Assembly (NCBI RefSeq): GCF_023264895.1
Contig: NZ_JAHFUY010000039.1
Location: forward strand, 1-40,208
Reading direction: 5' to 3'
Length of the DNA stretch: 40,208 nucleotides
Origin: Herbiconiux sp.
GTDB taxonomy: Bacteria; Actinomycetota; Actinomycetes; Actinomycetales; Microbacteriaceae
Shown in pieces: positions 7,478 to 14,934 of this stretch; position 1 is the first letter of the stretch, and each line of letters begins with the position of its first letter. Made by a program: the position numbers and the translations under genes. The notes below the pieces were generated by a model. That model saw nothing but the letters and a program-made list of their open reading frames with translations. It did not search any database and was not told the DNA's origin.

Positions 7478-8110
7478 ATGCCGTCGATAGCTCCCCAACC
7501 ATCGCCCACCGCCGCCGAGTCGCGCGCGGCTCGCATCGGGGTACGACTCCGTGCCGCCCGTGCGGACCAGGGCCTCACGCTGGCCGACGTCTCCGCCTCG
7601 ACCGGCATCTCGGCGAGCACGATCTCCCGCGTGGAGAGCGGCGGCCGGCAGCCCAACCTCGACCTCCTCATCCCGCTCGCCCGCGCGCTCGAGCTCAGCC
7701 TCGACGAGCTCGTGAGCGACGAGGTGCCTGACCCCCGGGTGCCCGCGAGGCGCTCGCGTGCCGACGGCCGCGTCATCTACAGCCTCTCGAAGGAGACCTC
7801 GCCGAACCAGACGGTGCGCATGGTCATCCCCGCCGTGCCGCCCGGGAGCCCGCCCGCCGAGGCTCCGTCGCTGAAGACGCACGAGGGCTTCGAGTGGGTC
7901 TACGTGCTGAGCGGCCGGCTGCGGCTCATGCTCGGCGAGCACGACCTCGTGCTGCGGCCGGGGGAGGCCGCGGAGTTCGCGACCCGTGTTCCGCACTGGC
8001 TCGGCAGCGCCGACGGCGGTGAGGTCGAGCTGATGTGCATCTTCAACCGCGACGGCGAGCGCATCCACGTGCGGGCCCAGACCGAGCCCGACCGGCGCGT
8101 GGGCCGCTGA
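7478..8110 (+). CDS. XRE-family regulator with C-terminal cupin sensor domain
   Basis: A 210-residue regulator: Cro/C1 helix-turn-helix at about residues 20-78 (GVRLRAARADQGLTLADVSA, then TGISASTISRVESGGRQPNL) followed by a cupin_2 barrel at about 115-195 (HEGFEWVYVLSGRLRLMLGEHDLVLRPGE). This architecture senses a small ligand or metal in the cupin. It is divergent from the thioredoxin-reductase-like gene, a recurring pairing in actinobacteria, and probably controls it. The ATG at 7478 is only just downstream of the promoter-like sequence and lacks a Shine-Dalgarno, so the transcript may be leaderless. Confidence 0.92.
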   Translation: MPSIAPQPSPTAAESRAARIGVRLRAARADQGLTLADVSASTGISASTISRVESGGRQPNLDLLIPLARALELSLDELVSDEVPDPRVPARRSRADGRVIYSLSKETSPNQTVRMVIPAVPPGSPPAEAPSLKTHEGFEWVYVLSGRLRLMLGEHDLVLRPGEAAEFATRVPHWLGSADGGEVELMCIFNRDGERIHVRAQTEPDRRVGR

Positions 8111-8144
8111 GGGCGCGGCGGGCGCGCCCGGGTAGCCTCGGACC

Positions 8145-9074
8145 ATGGCTGAGAACGATGGCACGGCGCGCGTCGAGATGACACCGGATGGCACAACACC
8201 GGTCGGGATGCACCCGCCCGGTGACATCGACCCGCGCGGCGGCACCTGGCTCGACGACAACCTCGCGAGCTGGAACGAGCGCGTGCCGCTGCACGTGAAC
8301 GGCGACCACTACGACCAGTCCGAGCTGCTCGCCGGCCGCGGGCGCCTGCGCGAGCTCGAGGAGGAGGCGCTCTCGCGCATGTTCCCCCAGGGCTTCGACG
8401 GCCTCCGCGTGCTCCACCTGCAGTGCCACTTCGGCGCCGACTCCCTCGTCTTCGCCCAGCGCGGCGCTGAGGTCGTGGGGCTCGACTTCTCGCTCCCGGC
8501 CGTCAAGGAGGCGCGCGAGCTCGCGGCCTCCACGGGGCTCTCCGACCGGGCGCGCTTCGTGGTGGCGAACGTCTACGACGCCAGGCACCTGCTGCCCCAG
8601 CCCGGCTCGTTCGACCTCGTCTACACGAGCTGGGGCACCATCGGCTGGCTGCCCGACATCGCCGAGTGGGCGCGGATCGTTTCGTGGTTCGTGAAGCCGG
8701 GCGGCCGCTTCTACTTCGCCGACTCGCATCCGGCCGCCTGGGTGTTCGACGACGCGGAGCCCGGGCAGCTGCCCCGCTTCGCCTACCCCTACGACGACGG
8801 CGGGGTGCCCACGGTGCTCGAGGAGCAGGGTGACTACGCCGACGAGTCCGCGGTGCTGGAGAATCCGCGCACGTGGGAGTGGACGCATCCGCTCTCGGCC
8901 ACCCTCGGCGGACTGCTCGACGCAGGGCTGCGGCTCGACCGGCTGGGGGAGCACTACGAGCTGCCGTGGCGGATGTTCCGCGCGCTCGAGCAGGGCGATG
9001 ACGGTCTGTGGCGGTGGCCGCGGGAGCGGTGGCTGCCGCTCGGGGTGAGCCTCGAGATGACGCTTCCGGGATGA
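8145..9074 (+). CDS. Class I SAM-dependent methyltransferase
   Basis: A 309-residue methyltransferase. The SAM-binding strand-loop is degenerate but clear in VLHLQCHFGADSLVFAQRG (motif I) followed by EVVGLDFSLPAVKEAR (motif post-I) and VKPGGRFYFADSHP. The methyl acceptor is unknown. The first about 35 residues are low-complexity (MTPDGTTPVGMHPPGD-like), and homologous function probably starts near WLDDNLASWNERVPLHV. ATG 8145 lies exactly 6 nt after TAGCCT (8133-8138), which suggests a leaderless mRNA and supports this start. The next gene overlaps by 4 bp (ATGA). Confidence 0.88.
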   Translation: MAENDGTARVEMTPDGTTPVGMHPPGDIDPRGGTWLDDNLASWNERVPLHVNGDHYDQSELLAGRGRLRELEEEALSRMFPQGFDGLRVLHLQCHFGADSLVFAQRGAEVVGLDFSLPAVKEARELAASTGLSDRARFVVANVYDARHLLPQPGSFDLVYTSWGTIGWLPDIAEWARIVSWFVKPGGRFYFADSHPAAWVFDDAEPGQLPRFAYPYDDGGVPTVLEEQGDYADESAVLENPRTWEWTHPLSATLGGLLDAGLRLDRLGEHYELPWRMFRALEQGDDGLWRWPRERWLPLGVSLEMTLPG

Positions 9075-9697
9075 CGGGCGTGGGCGCAGGGACCGTGCGC
9101 TTCGCCGGCCGTATCGCCGGCTTCGGCACCGCGTCGGGCACGCGCATCGTGGCCGGGCTCTGGGAGCACTCACCGTTCGGTGCCTTCGCCGACGTGATGC
9201 TCGAGGACGCCGTCGGCCACCGCACCCTGCTCGCACCCTCGGACGAGGTGGCGGAGTTCGTGTCGTCGACCTACTCCTTCGACGAGGTGCGCGTGGTGCC
9301 CGTGGCCCGGCGCCGCATCACGGGCGGGCTGCGGGTCGACGCCGGGGGGCTCGAGGTGCGCCTGCTCGTGGGCGCGATGCCGCCGCTCGGCCGACTGCTG
9401 CGGGTGGTGCCGCCGCGGATCGCCACGGCACCGCTCTGGCTCGAGGCGATCGACCCCGTGGCGCGTGTGATCGTGCCGGGCGTGCGCACCGCGGGCACCG
9501 CGGGTGGGGGCCGACGCGAGTTCTACGGCGTCACGACGCTCCGCCGCATCGCCTGGGCCGGGGCGACCCTCGACGGGGTCGACCTCGGGGCCTTCGCGGC
9601 GCTCGATCCGCCCGTGCGGTTCGGGTTCGGATCGGCGCCGTCCGAGCCGCACCTCGTCGACCTCGTCACGAGCATCCGGATGCCGGCGGCCCCGTAG
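9071..9697 (+). CDS. Unknown protein translationally coupled to the methyltransferase
   Basis: Not recognised. The ATG at 9071 overlaps the methyltransferase stop (ATGA), so both are probably made from one mRNA. The 208-residue product has no signal peptide or membrane segment, is rich in beta-strand-like stretches (TVRFAGRIAGFGTASGTRIV, FADVMLEDAVGHRTLLAPS) and ends with PSEPHLVDLVTSIRMP. It appears to be a soluble protein of about 22 kDa. An upstream start at 9008 in the same frame would lie inside the methyltransferase gene and is less likely. Its role may be linked to the methyltransferase product, but nothing in the sequence shows this. Confidence 0.75.
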   Translation: MTGVGAGTVRFAGRIAGFGTASGTRIVAGLWEHSPFGAFADVMLEDAVGHRTLLAPSDEVAEFVSSTYSFDEVRVVPVARRRITGGLRVDAGGLEVRLLVGAMPPLGRLLRVVPPRIATAPLWLEAIDPVARVIVPGVRTAGTAGGGRREFYGVTTLRRIAWAGATLDGVDLGAFAALDPPVRFGFGSAPSEPHLVDLVTSIRMPAAP

Positions 9698-9748
9698 GCG
9701 GCGAGCAGGTGGGCGACGAGCGGGTGAGCCGCTCAGCCCTCAGCCAGC

Positions 9749-10102
9749 TCATCCTGCGAAGACGTAGACCCAGGCCTGCTTGCCGGTGTCGAGCGGCACG
9801 AGCACGCGCCGATAGTCGTCGACCTCGTACTCGTCGGCGGCGGCGAGCTCGGCGGCGCTGATCTCGAAGACCGTGCCGGGCACGGAGGCTTCACCGGGCC
9901 CGTCCGCCGGAACGAGCAGCGGATGCCGGTCGCTCCCGCTCGTGGCGATCACGTGCGGGTCGGTGATGGTCAGCCACTCCAGCCGGAACCCCACGACCGC
10001 CGTCTCGCGCCCGGCGAGCAGCCGCCCGAAGGTGGCGAGCTGCACCTCCGGCTGCCGCAGCGTGCCGTAGGAGAACAGCAGCACGGCCTCCGATTCGCTC
10101 AT
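9749..10102 (-). CDS. AIG2-like gamma-glutamylcyclotransferase family protein
   Basis: A 117-residue protein with the hallmark LFSYGTLRQPEVQ substrate loop near the N-terminus and a central glutamate-containing segment (ADEYEVDDYRRV) that matches the GGCT-like fold. Family members cleave gamma-glutamyl amines or dipeptides, but many bacterial AIG2-like proteins have no known substrate. The minus-strand ATG lies 6 nt after TAGGCT (10114-10109), giving a probable leaderless start. It lies downstream of, and co-directional with, the SDR at 10129-10935, but its own promoter-like hexamer suggests separate expression. Confidence 0.85.
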   Translation of the reverse strand: MSESEAVLLFSYGTLRQPEVQLATFGRLLAGRETAVVGFRLEWLTITDPHVIATSGSDRHPLLVPADGPGEASVPGTVFEISAAELAAADEYEVDDYRRVLVPLDTGKQAWVYVFAG

Positions 10103-10128
10103 GCTCCGAGCCTATCCAGCGCGCAGGC

Positions 10129-10935
10129 TCAGATCGTGGCGACCGATCCGGAGTCGACGCGGTAGTTGGAGCCGTTCACGAACGAGGCGAGGTCGGAGCA
10201 CAGGAACGCGATGACATTCGCCACCTCGTCGGGCTCGCCGCGGCGGCCGAGCTCCATGTAGGGGCGCTCCTCCACGAGGAACGACTCGATCGCCTTCTCG
10301 ACGGTCGTGTCGAGCTCGGCCGCGCGCTTCTGCATCATGGCGTCGGTCATGGGGGTGTGGATGAAGGCCGGCGAGACGGCGTTCACGAGCAGGCCCTCCG
10401 AGGCGTAGGAGCGCGACAGGCCCTTCGCCAGTGCCAGGATGCCCGCCTTCGCGGCGCAGTAGGGGAGCTCGTCGTCGTAGGGCTGCACCGCGTCTTCGGA
10501 GGCGATGAGCACGAGACGACCCCAGCCGCCCTTCCGGAGCGAGGGCAGGAAGCGACGGATGAGGCGCACCGGGCCGATGAGATCGGTCTCGATGGTCTTC
10601 GTCCAGCCCTCGTCGCTGATCTCGTGGAACAGCCCCTGCGCGCCCGTCACCCCGGCCGACTGCACGAGGATGTCGATGTCGCCGACGGCATCCTGCACCT
10701 GTGCGTGCAGCCGGTCGAGGTCGGTGAGGCTCGTGATGTCGGCGGCGAACGCGTGCACGCGCTCGCTCCAGCCCGTGCCGGGGAGGCGGGAGACGGCTTC
10801 GTCGAGGGCGGACTGGTCGATGTCGCTCATCACGACGGTCGCGCCCTCCTCGAGGAGGAGCTTCGCGGTGTGCCAGCCGATGCCCGAGTCCGCCCCGGTG
10901 ACGAGCGCCTTCTTGTCTGAGATCCCTAGGTCCAT
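10129..10935 (-). CDS. Short-chain dehydrogenase/reductase (SDR)
   Basis: Classical SDR of 268 residues with TGADSGIG at residues 13-20, the active-site Ser at about 146 in LIASED, Tyr159 and Lys163 in YCAAK, and a C-terminal FVNGSNYRVDSGSVATI typical of the 3-oxoacyl-ACP reductase-like branch. NAAG is replaced by QSAG. Substrate is not inferable. It is divergent from the acyl-CoA-dehydrogenase operon across a 135-bp gap, so co-regulation with that operon is possible but unproven. The ATG at 10935 is preceded by GGGGAC, which may serve as a weak ribosome site. Confidence 0.9.
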   Translation of the reverse strand: MDLGISDKKALVTGADSGIGWHTAKLLLEEGATVVMSDIDQSALDEAVSRLPGTGWSERVHAFAADITSLTDLDRLHAQVQDAVGDIDILVQSAGVTGAQGLFHEISDEGWTKTIETDLIGPVRLIRRFLPSLRKGGWGRLVLIASEDAVQPYDDELPYCAAKAGILALAKGLSRSYASEGLLVNAVSPAFIHTPMTDAMMQKRAAELDTTVEKAIESFLVEERPYMELGRRGEPDEVANVIAFLCSDLASFVNGSNYRVDSGSVATI

Positions 10936-11070
10936 GTCCCCGACCGTACGACCATCCGCCCGGGGCGCAACCGGATCGAGGGGATTCGCGTCAAGGGGGT
11001 TTGATGCGGATCCGAACCCTTGTTGTATGTGGAGAAGTGCGTCCTTTTCGGGAAGCAGGGATGAGGAGCG

Positions 11071-12591
11071 ATGCGACCCGGAGCGGTGACTCTCGATCCG
11101 GGACGGCTGCGGAGCCTGCTGGCACCGGTCGCACCGGTCGCACCGGCACTCCACGAGCTCGATGAGGTCTTCGACGAGGCCGTTCGGGCTCGCGCTGAGG
11201 TGGGCCTGGCGCTCGAACTCGCCACCCGCGTCGCCCGGGGCATTCCGCGGCCGGGGCACGGCTCCACCGCTCGGTATCTCGAGACCCTCGCCACCCTCGC
11301 GGCCGCCGACGTGACCGTCGCCCGCGTGGTGGAGCCGCACCTCGATGCGGCCATGATCCTGGCGGAGTGCCCCGCGCCGGTCGACCTGCGAGGCGTCGGT
11401 GCCGACGCCTCGAGCACCTGGGGTGTCTTCGCGGCGGAGGGGCCGGGGGTGCGGCTGACGGCGACACCGACACCGGATGCCTCCGGCTGGCTCCTCGACG
11501 GGACCAAGCCCTGGTGCTCCCTCGCCGGCCGGCTCACCCACGCGCTCGTCACGGCGCACGTCGCGGCCGATGGGGCCGGGTGGCCTGACGCGACCGATGG
11601 GGCCGACGCTACCGAGCGGTCTGCGGCGGTCGGGGGCGGGCGGCGCCTGTTCGCCGTGGATCTGCGGCACGACGGGGTCACTGCGCAGGAGGACGCCTGG
11701 GTGGCTCGCGGGTTCCCCTCGGTGCCGAGCGGTCCGACGGACTTCGCGCGGGTGCCGGCGGTTGCCGTGGGCGCCACCGGCTGGTACCTCGGGCGTGCGG
11801 GCTTCGAGTGGGGCGGCATCGGAGTGGCGGCGTGCTGGTTCGGTGGCGCGGTGGGGGTCGCCCGCCGGGTCGTGCAGGCGGCGGCGGAGCGCGGTGACGA
11901 CATCGCGCTGCTGCACGCCGGCCGCGTCGCCCTCGCCGTGCAGTCGGCGGCATCGGCGCTCGCCGCGGCAGCCGCCGCGATGGATCAGGCCGTGATGGAT
12001 CAGGCCGCCATGGACCCGGCCGCGATGGATGCGGCTGCGGTACATGCGGCTGCGGCGGATGCGGCGGCGGTCGATCCGACCGGCGGCTCCACCGCCGTCG
12101 CCGGCGACACCGCGGGCGAGGCGGCGCTGCTCGCTCAGGTGACGCGATCGATCGTGCGAGCGGCCGCCGAGGACGTGCTGCGGGAGGCCGCGCACGCGCT
12201 CGGCCCGTCACCGCTCGCCCTCGACGCCGACTACGCGGCACGAGTGGCCGACCTCGAGCTCTACCTCCGCCAGGACCACGGCACCCGCGACGAGGCCCGC
12301 GTCGGCCGCCTCCTCACCGCCCTCGCCGGCCCACCCGTCGTGGCATCGGTCGTCGAGGAGCCGGCCTCGGAGGTGGCATCCCTCGAGGAGGCCTCCCTCG
12401 GCAAGGCATCCCGCGGCGAGGCATCCCGCGGCGACACCGTGGAGGCGTCCACCGGCGAGGCATCCACCGGCGAGGCATCCACCGCGGAGCCGTCCCTCGC
12501 GGAGTGGGCGAACACGCCGTGGGCCTTCGAGGAGCCACCCGCGGCGGCGGCCGGCCCCGCCGCCGCATCGCAGAGGGGCCTCCGCCCATGA
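11071..12591 (+). CDS. Acyl-CoA dehydrogenase-like flavoprotein with two 15-bp repeat arrays
   Basis: A 506-residue protein. The N-terminal helical domain, the middle beta domain with WLLDGTKPWCSLAG (residues 140-153) and a C-terminal helical region (EWGGIGVAACWFGGAVGVARR) fit the acyl-CoA dehydrogenase fold; no catalytic base could be assigned. The helical C-domain is interrupted at about 302-336 by a 7 x 5-residue array, a further loop at about 167-190 is D/A/T-rich, and the C-terminal tail at 436-473 is another 5-residue array (ASRGE/ASTGE). The last codons overlap the next ATG (ATGA). Operon with a deacetylase/methyltransferase and a GT2 suggests it oxidises or reduces an acyl group on a shared lipid or sugar product. 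Confidence 0.8.
   Translation: MRPGAVTLDPGRLRSLLAPVAPVAPALHELDEVFDEAVRARAEVGLALELATRVARGIPRPGHGSTARYLETLATLAAADVTVARVVEPHLDAAMILAECPAPVDLRGVGADASSTWGVFAAEGPGVRLTATPTPDASGWLLDGTKPWCSLAGRLTHALVTAHVAADGAGWPDATDGADATERSAAVGGGRRLFAVDLRHDGVTAQEDAWVARGFPSVPSGPTDFARVPAVAVGATGWYLGRAGFEWGGIGVAACWFGGAVGVARRVVQAAAERGDDIALLHAGRVALAVQSAASALAAAAAAMDQAVMDQAAMDPAAMDAAAVHAAAADAAAVDPTGGSTAVAGDTAGEAALLAQVTRSIVRAAAEDVLREAAHALGPSPLALDADYAARVADLELYLRQDHGTRDEARVGRLLTALAGPPVVASVVEEPASEVASLEEASLGKASRGEASRGDTVEASTGEASTGEASTAEPSLAEWANTPWAFEEPPAAAAGPAAASQRGLRP
11974..12078 (+). repeat. Seven 15-bp units inside the acyl-CoA dehydrogenase-like gene
   Basis: Seven consecutive 15-bp units of the type GCCGCGATGGATCAG, drifting towards GCGGCGGTCGATCCG at the end, encode AAMDQ-AVMDQ-AAMDP-AAMDA-type pentapeptides. 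Frame is retained throughout. Confidence 0.85.
12376..12489 (+). repeat. Second 15-bp array, encoding the C-terminal tail
   Basis: Seven 15-bp units of the type GCATCCACCGGCGAG, with one 9-bp spacer after the fourth, encode ASLEE, ASLGK, ASRGE, ASRGD, (TVE), ASTGE, ASTGE, ASTAE. It has the same period as the first array in this gene but a different sequence, so it arose separately. Confidence 0.85.
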
Positions 12592-14099
12592 GCTTCACCC
12601 ACGACACCGTCGGCACGCCCGAGGCCGCATGGCTGGGGGCGATCGAGCGACACGATCCCGTCGAGCTCCAGGAGGGGATGTTCGCCGAGATCGACCACCT
12701 CGTGCTGGTCGCCGCCCATCCCGACGACGAGACCCTCGGGGCCGCCGGCCTCCTCGCCCGCGCCTACGCGGCCGGGGTGCGCACGACCGTGCTGGTGGCG
12801 ACCTCGGGCGAGGCGTCCCATCCGGACTCCTCCACGCACCGCCCCGACGAGCTGGCCCGCCTCCGCGAGATCGAGACCGAGAAGGCGGTCGCCCTCATGG
12901 CGCCCGGCGCGACCGTCGAGTTCGCACGTCTACCCGACGGCGGCCTGAGCGGTGCGGTGCCTGCCATGCGCGAACGGCTCGAGGCCCTGGTGGGCGTCGC
13001 GGGGGAGGGCGACCCCGGGACACGGGGCGCACGAGTGCTGCTCGTGTCGACCTGGGCGGGCGATCGCCACCCCGACCACGAGGCCGCCTGCGAGGCCACC
13101 GCCGCTGTCGCGGAGTCACGCGAGCTGTGGCACCTCGCCTACCCGGTCTGGCTCTGGCACTGGGCCGCGGTCGACGACCCGGCCGTGCCGTGGGATTCCT
13201 TCGTGTCCGTCTCCCTCGACCCCGAGATCGTCGACGCCAAGCTGCACGCCCTGGCCCTCCACACGAGCCAGGTCTCCCCGCTCAGCGGACTCCCGGGCGA
13301 CGAGGTGCTCCTGCACGAGGGCATGCTCGAGCACTTCACCCGCTCCTTCGAGCTGTTCGTCGACCTCACCCCGAGCCCGCCCGCACCCGCCCCGTCGTCC
13401 ACCCCCGCCACGGCCCCGTCATCCACGCCGGCCGACCTCACCACGGCGCCCGCCGAGCTGCACGACAGCGGCGTCGCCGCCGACTACTTCGACCGCCTGC
13501 ACGCCGGGGCCGACGACCCCTGGGGCTTCGAGTCGCGATGGTACGAGGAGCGCAAGCGCGCGCTCCTCGTCGCCGCCCTCCCCGACCGCCGCTACGGCAC
13601 AGTGCTCGAGGTCGGCTGCTCCACGGGCGTGCTCTCGGCCGCCCTGCTCGAGCGCACGACCGAACGCTTCGTGGGGGTCGACGTCTCCGAGGTCGCCCTC
13701 GAGCACGCTCGCACCCGGGCTGCCGCCGCCTCCGCCCCCAGCCCAACCGCCCCCAGCCCCACCGCCGAGTTCCGCCGACTGCAGGTCCCGGCCGAGTGGC
13801 CGGAGGGGCCGTTCGACCTCGTGGTCGTGAGCGAGGTGGGCTACTACCTCGACGCCCCCGACCTCGTGGGCCTCCTCGACCGCATCCTCGACACCCTCAC
13901 CCCCGGCGGCGCGGTCGCCGTCTGCCACTGGCGCCACCCCGTCGCCGGCCGCACGGCGACGGGCGACGACGTGCACGCTGCCTTCGCCGCGCACCCAGGC
14001 CTCGATCGTCTCGCCCATCACCTCGAGGAGGACTTCGTGCTCGACGTCTTCACCCGCGCGCCCGCCGTCTCGATCGCCCGGCGCGAGGGCATCCTGTGA
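12588..14099 (+). CDS. PIG-L deacetylase fused to NodS-like SAM methyltransferase
   Basis: A 503-residue bifunctional protein. Residues about 35-260 are a zinc-dependent PIG-L (LmbE-like) N-deacetylase, with AHPDDE at 43-48 and the second metal motif RHPDHEAA at 160-167. A Pro/Ser/Thr/Ala linker (about 262-288, itself repetitive: APAPSSTPATAPSSTP) leads to a methyltransferase at about 295-503 with DDPWGFESRWYEERKRALL, SAM motif LEVGCSTG (340-347) and SEVGYYLDAPDL, which matches the NodS N-methyltransferase group. Expected chemistry is removal of an acetyl from an amino sugar, then N-methylation of the amine. It is translationally coupled to the genes on both sides. The product is unknown. Confidence 0.88.
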   Translation: MSFTHDTVGTPEAAWLGAIERHDPVELQEGMFAEIDHLVLVAAHPDDETLGAAGLLARAYAAGVRTTVLVATSGEASHPDSSTHRPDELARLREIETEKAVALMAPGATVEFARLPDGGLSGAVPAMRERLEALVGVAGEGDPGTRGARVLLVSTWAGDRHPDHEAACEATAAVAESRELWHLAYPVWLWHWAAVDDPAVPWDSFVSVSLDPEIVDAKLHALALHTSQVSPLSGLPGDEVLLHEGMLEHFTRSFELFVDLTPSPPAPAPSSTPATAPSSTPADLTTAPAELHDSGVAADYFDRLHAGADDPWGFESRWYEERKRALLVAALPDRRYGTVLEVGCSTGVLSAALLERTTERFVGVDVSEVALEHARTRAAAASAPSPTAPSPTAEFRRLQVPAEWPEGPFDLVVVSEVGYYLDAPDLVGLLDRILDTLTPGGAVAVCHWRHPVAGRTATGDDVHAAFAAHPGLDRLAHHLEEDFVLDVFTRAPAVSIARREGIL

Positions 14100-14167
14100 G
14101 CGAGTGCACCCTGTGACGCGAGCGCATCCTGTGACCGAGCGCACCCTGTGACCGAGCGCGCCCTGTG
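14096..14167 (+). repeat. Tandem 17-bp repeats forming a stop/start relay
   Basis: Five copies of a unit like CCTGTGACCGAGCGCAC begin at about 14093 with a period of 17 bp (one 18). Each contains GTGA, an overlapping GTG start and TGA stop, at 14096, 14113, 14131, 14148 and 14165. GTG14096 runs 6 codons to a TGA overlapping GTG14113; GTG14113 runs 12 codons (through GTG14131) to a TGA overlapping GTG14148; GTG14148 runs 6 codons to the TGA overlapping GTG14165, the glycosyltransferase start. Confidence 0.85.
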
Positions 14168-14884
14168 ATCGAGCGGATCGACGTGGTGGTCCCGGCCCGC
14201 GACGAGGAGGCGCTGCTCGGCGCCTGCCTCGAGTCGGTGCTCGCGGCCGCCGACGCGCTGCCCGGCCGCATCCGCACCCGGATCGTCGTGGTGCTCGACG
14301 ACTGCACCGACGGATCCGTCGACGTGGCCCGCTCGTTCGGCCCCCGCATCCGCGTGGTGCAGACCGCCTTCGCCAACGTGGGCCGGGCCAGGGCCGCCGG
14401 GGTCGAGGAGCTGCTCGACTCCTCGGTGCCGAGACGGGGGCACTGGATCGCGTCGACGGATGCCGACAGCGTCGTGCCGCGCACCTGGCTCCGCGAGCAC
14501 CGCAAGGCGGCCGAATCCGGTGCCCTCGTCGCCCTGGGCCGCGTGCTGCCGCGCGCCGCCGACCTCGACGGCGAGGTGCTCCGCGCCTGGCACGACCTCC
14601 ACCTCGCGCCCGGGCGCCACGTCTACGGCGCGAACCTCGGCGTGCGCGCCGACGCCTACCTCCTCGCCGGCGGCTTCCCGCCCCTCGCGTCGGGTGAGGA
14701 CGAGGCGCTCGTCGCCGCCGTCGAGGCCCTCGACCCGGGGCTGCTGCCGGTGCTCGGAGTGGTGGGGGAGGCGCCGGCGCCGCTCGTGATCGATCTGGGC
14801 GGCGCGCCCGTCGACACCTCAGGGCGCACAGAGGGCCGCACGGCGGGCGGTTTCGCCGGCTTCCTCCGCCGCCTCGTCGACTGA
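14165..14884 (+). CDS. GT2-family glycosyltransferase
   Basis: A 239-residue GT-A fold glycosyltransferase with VVVPARDEEALLGACLESVL at the N-terminus, VVLDDCTDGS (about 42-51) for the nucleotide-sugar site and the DxD-like STDADS at 97-102. No membrane segment, so probably cytosolic or peripheral. GTG 14165 is the only GTG in the tandem-repeat junction that opens into this frame; it is followed by Ile-Glu-Arg, the version that the repeats copy as Thr-Glu-Arg. With the upstream deacetylase/N-methyltransferase and acyl-CoA-dehydrogenase-like gene it probably helps build one modified glycoconjugate. The sugar donor and acceptor are unknown. Confidence 0.88.
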   Translation: MIERIDVVVPARDEEALLGACLESVLAAADALPGRIRTRIVVVLDDCTDGSVDVARSFGPRIRVVQTAFANVGRARAAGVEELLDSSVPRRGHWIASTDADSVVPRTWLREHRKAAESGALVALGRVLPRAADLDGEVLRAWHDLHLAPGRHVYGANLGVRADAYLLAGGFPPLASGEDEALVAAVEALDPGLLPVLGVVGEAPAPLVIDLGGAPVDTSGRTEGRTAGGFAGFLRRLVD

Positions 14885-14934
14885 AACCCGTCAACCCCCT
14901 CGCCACCCGCGCCGAGGTGGCGTAGGCCGGAAGC

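Noticed and set aside
4122..7502. Very long open frame on the minus strand spanning the MFS, SDR and flavoprotein genes
   Set aside because: High GC leaves few stops in shadow frames. Only its C-terminal 409 codons (the MFS protein) have recognisable protein character; the rest is the antisense of other genes.
11061..11071. GAGGAG close to ATG 11071 as a ribosome site deciding the start
   Set aside because: Only 2 nt from the ATG, too close; AGGG at 11057-11060 (10 nt) is more plausible, and the start is left as is.
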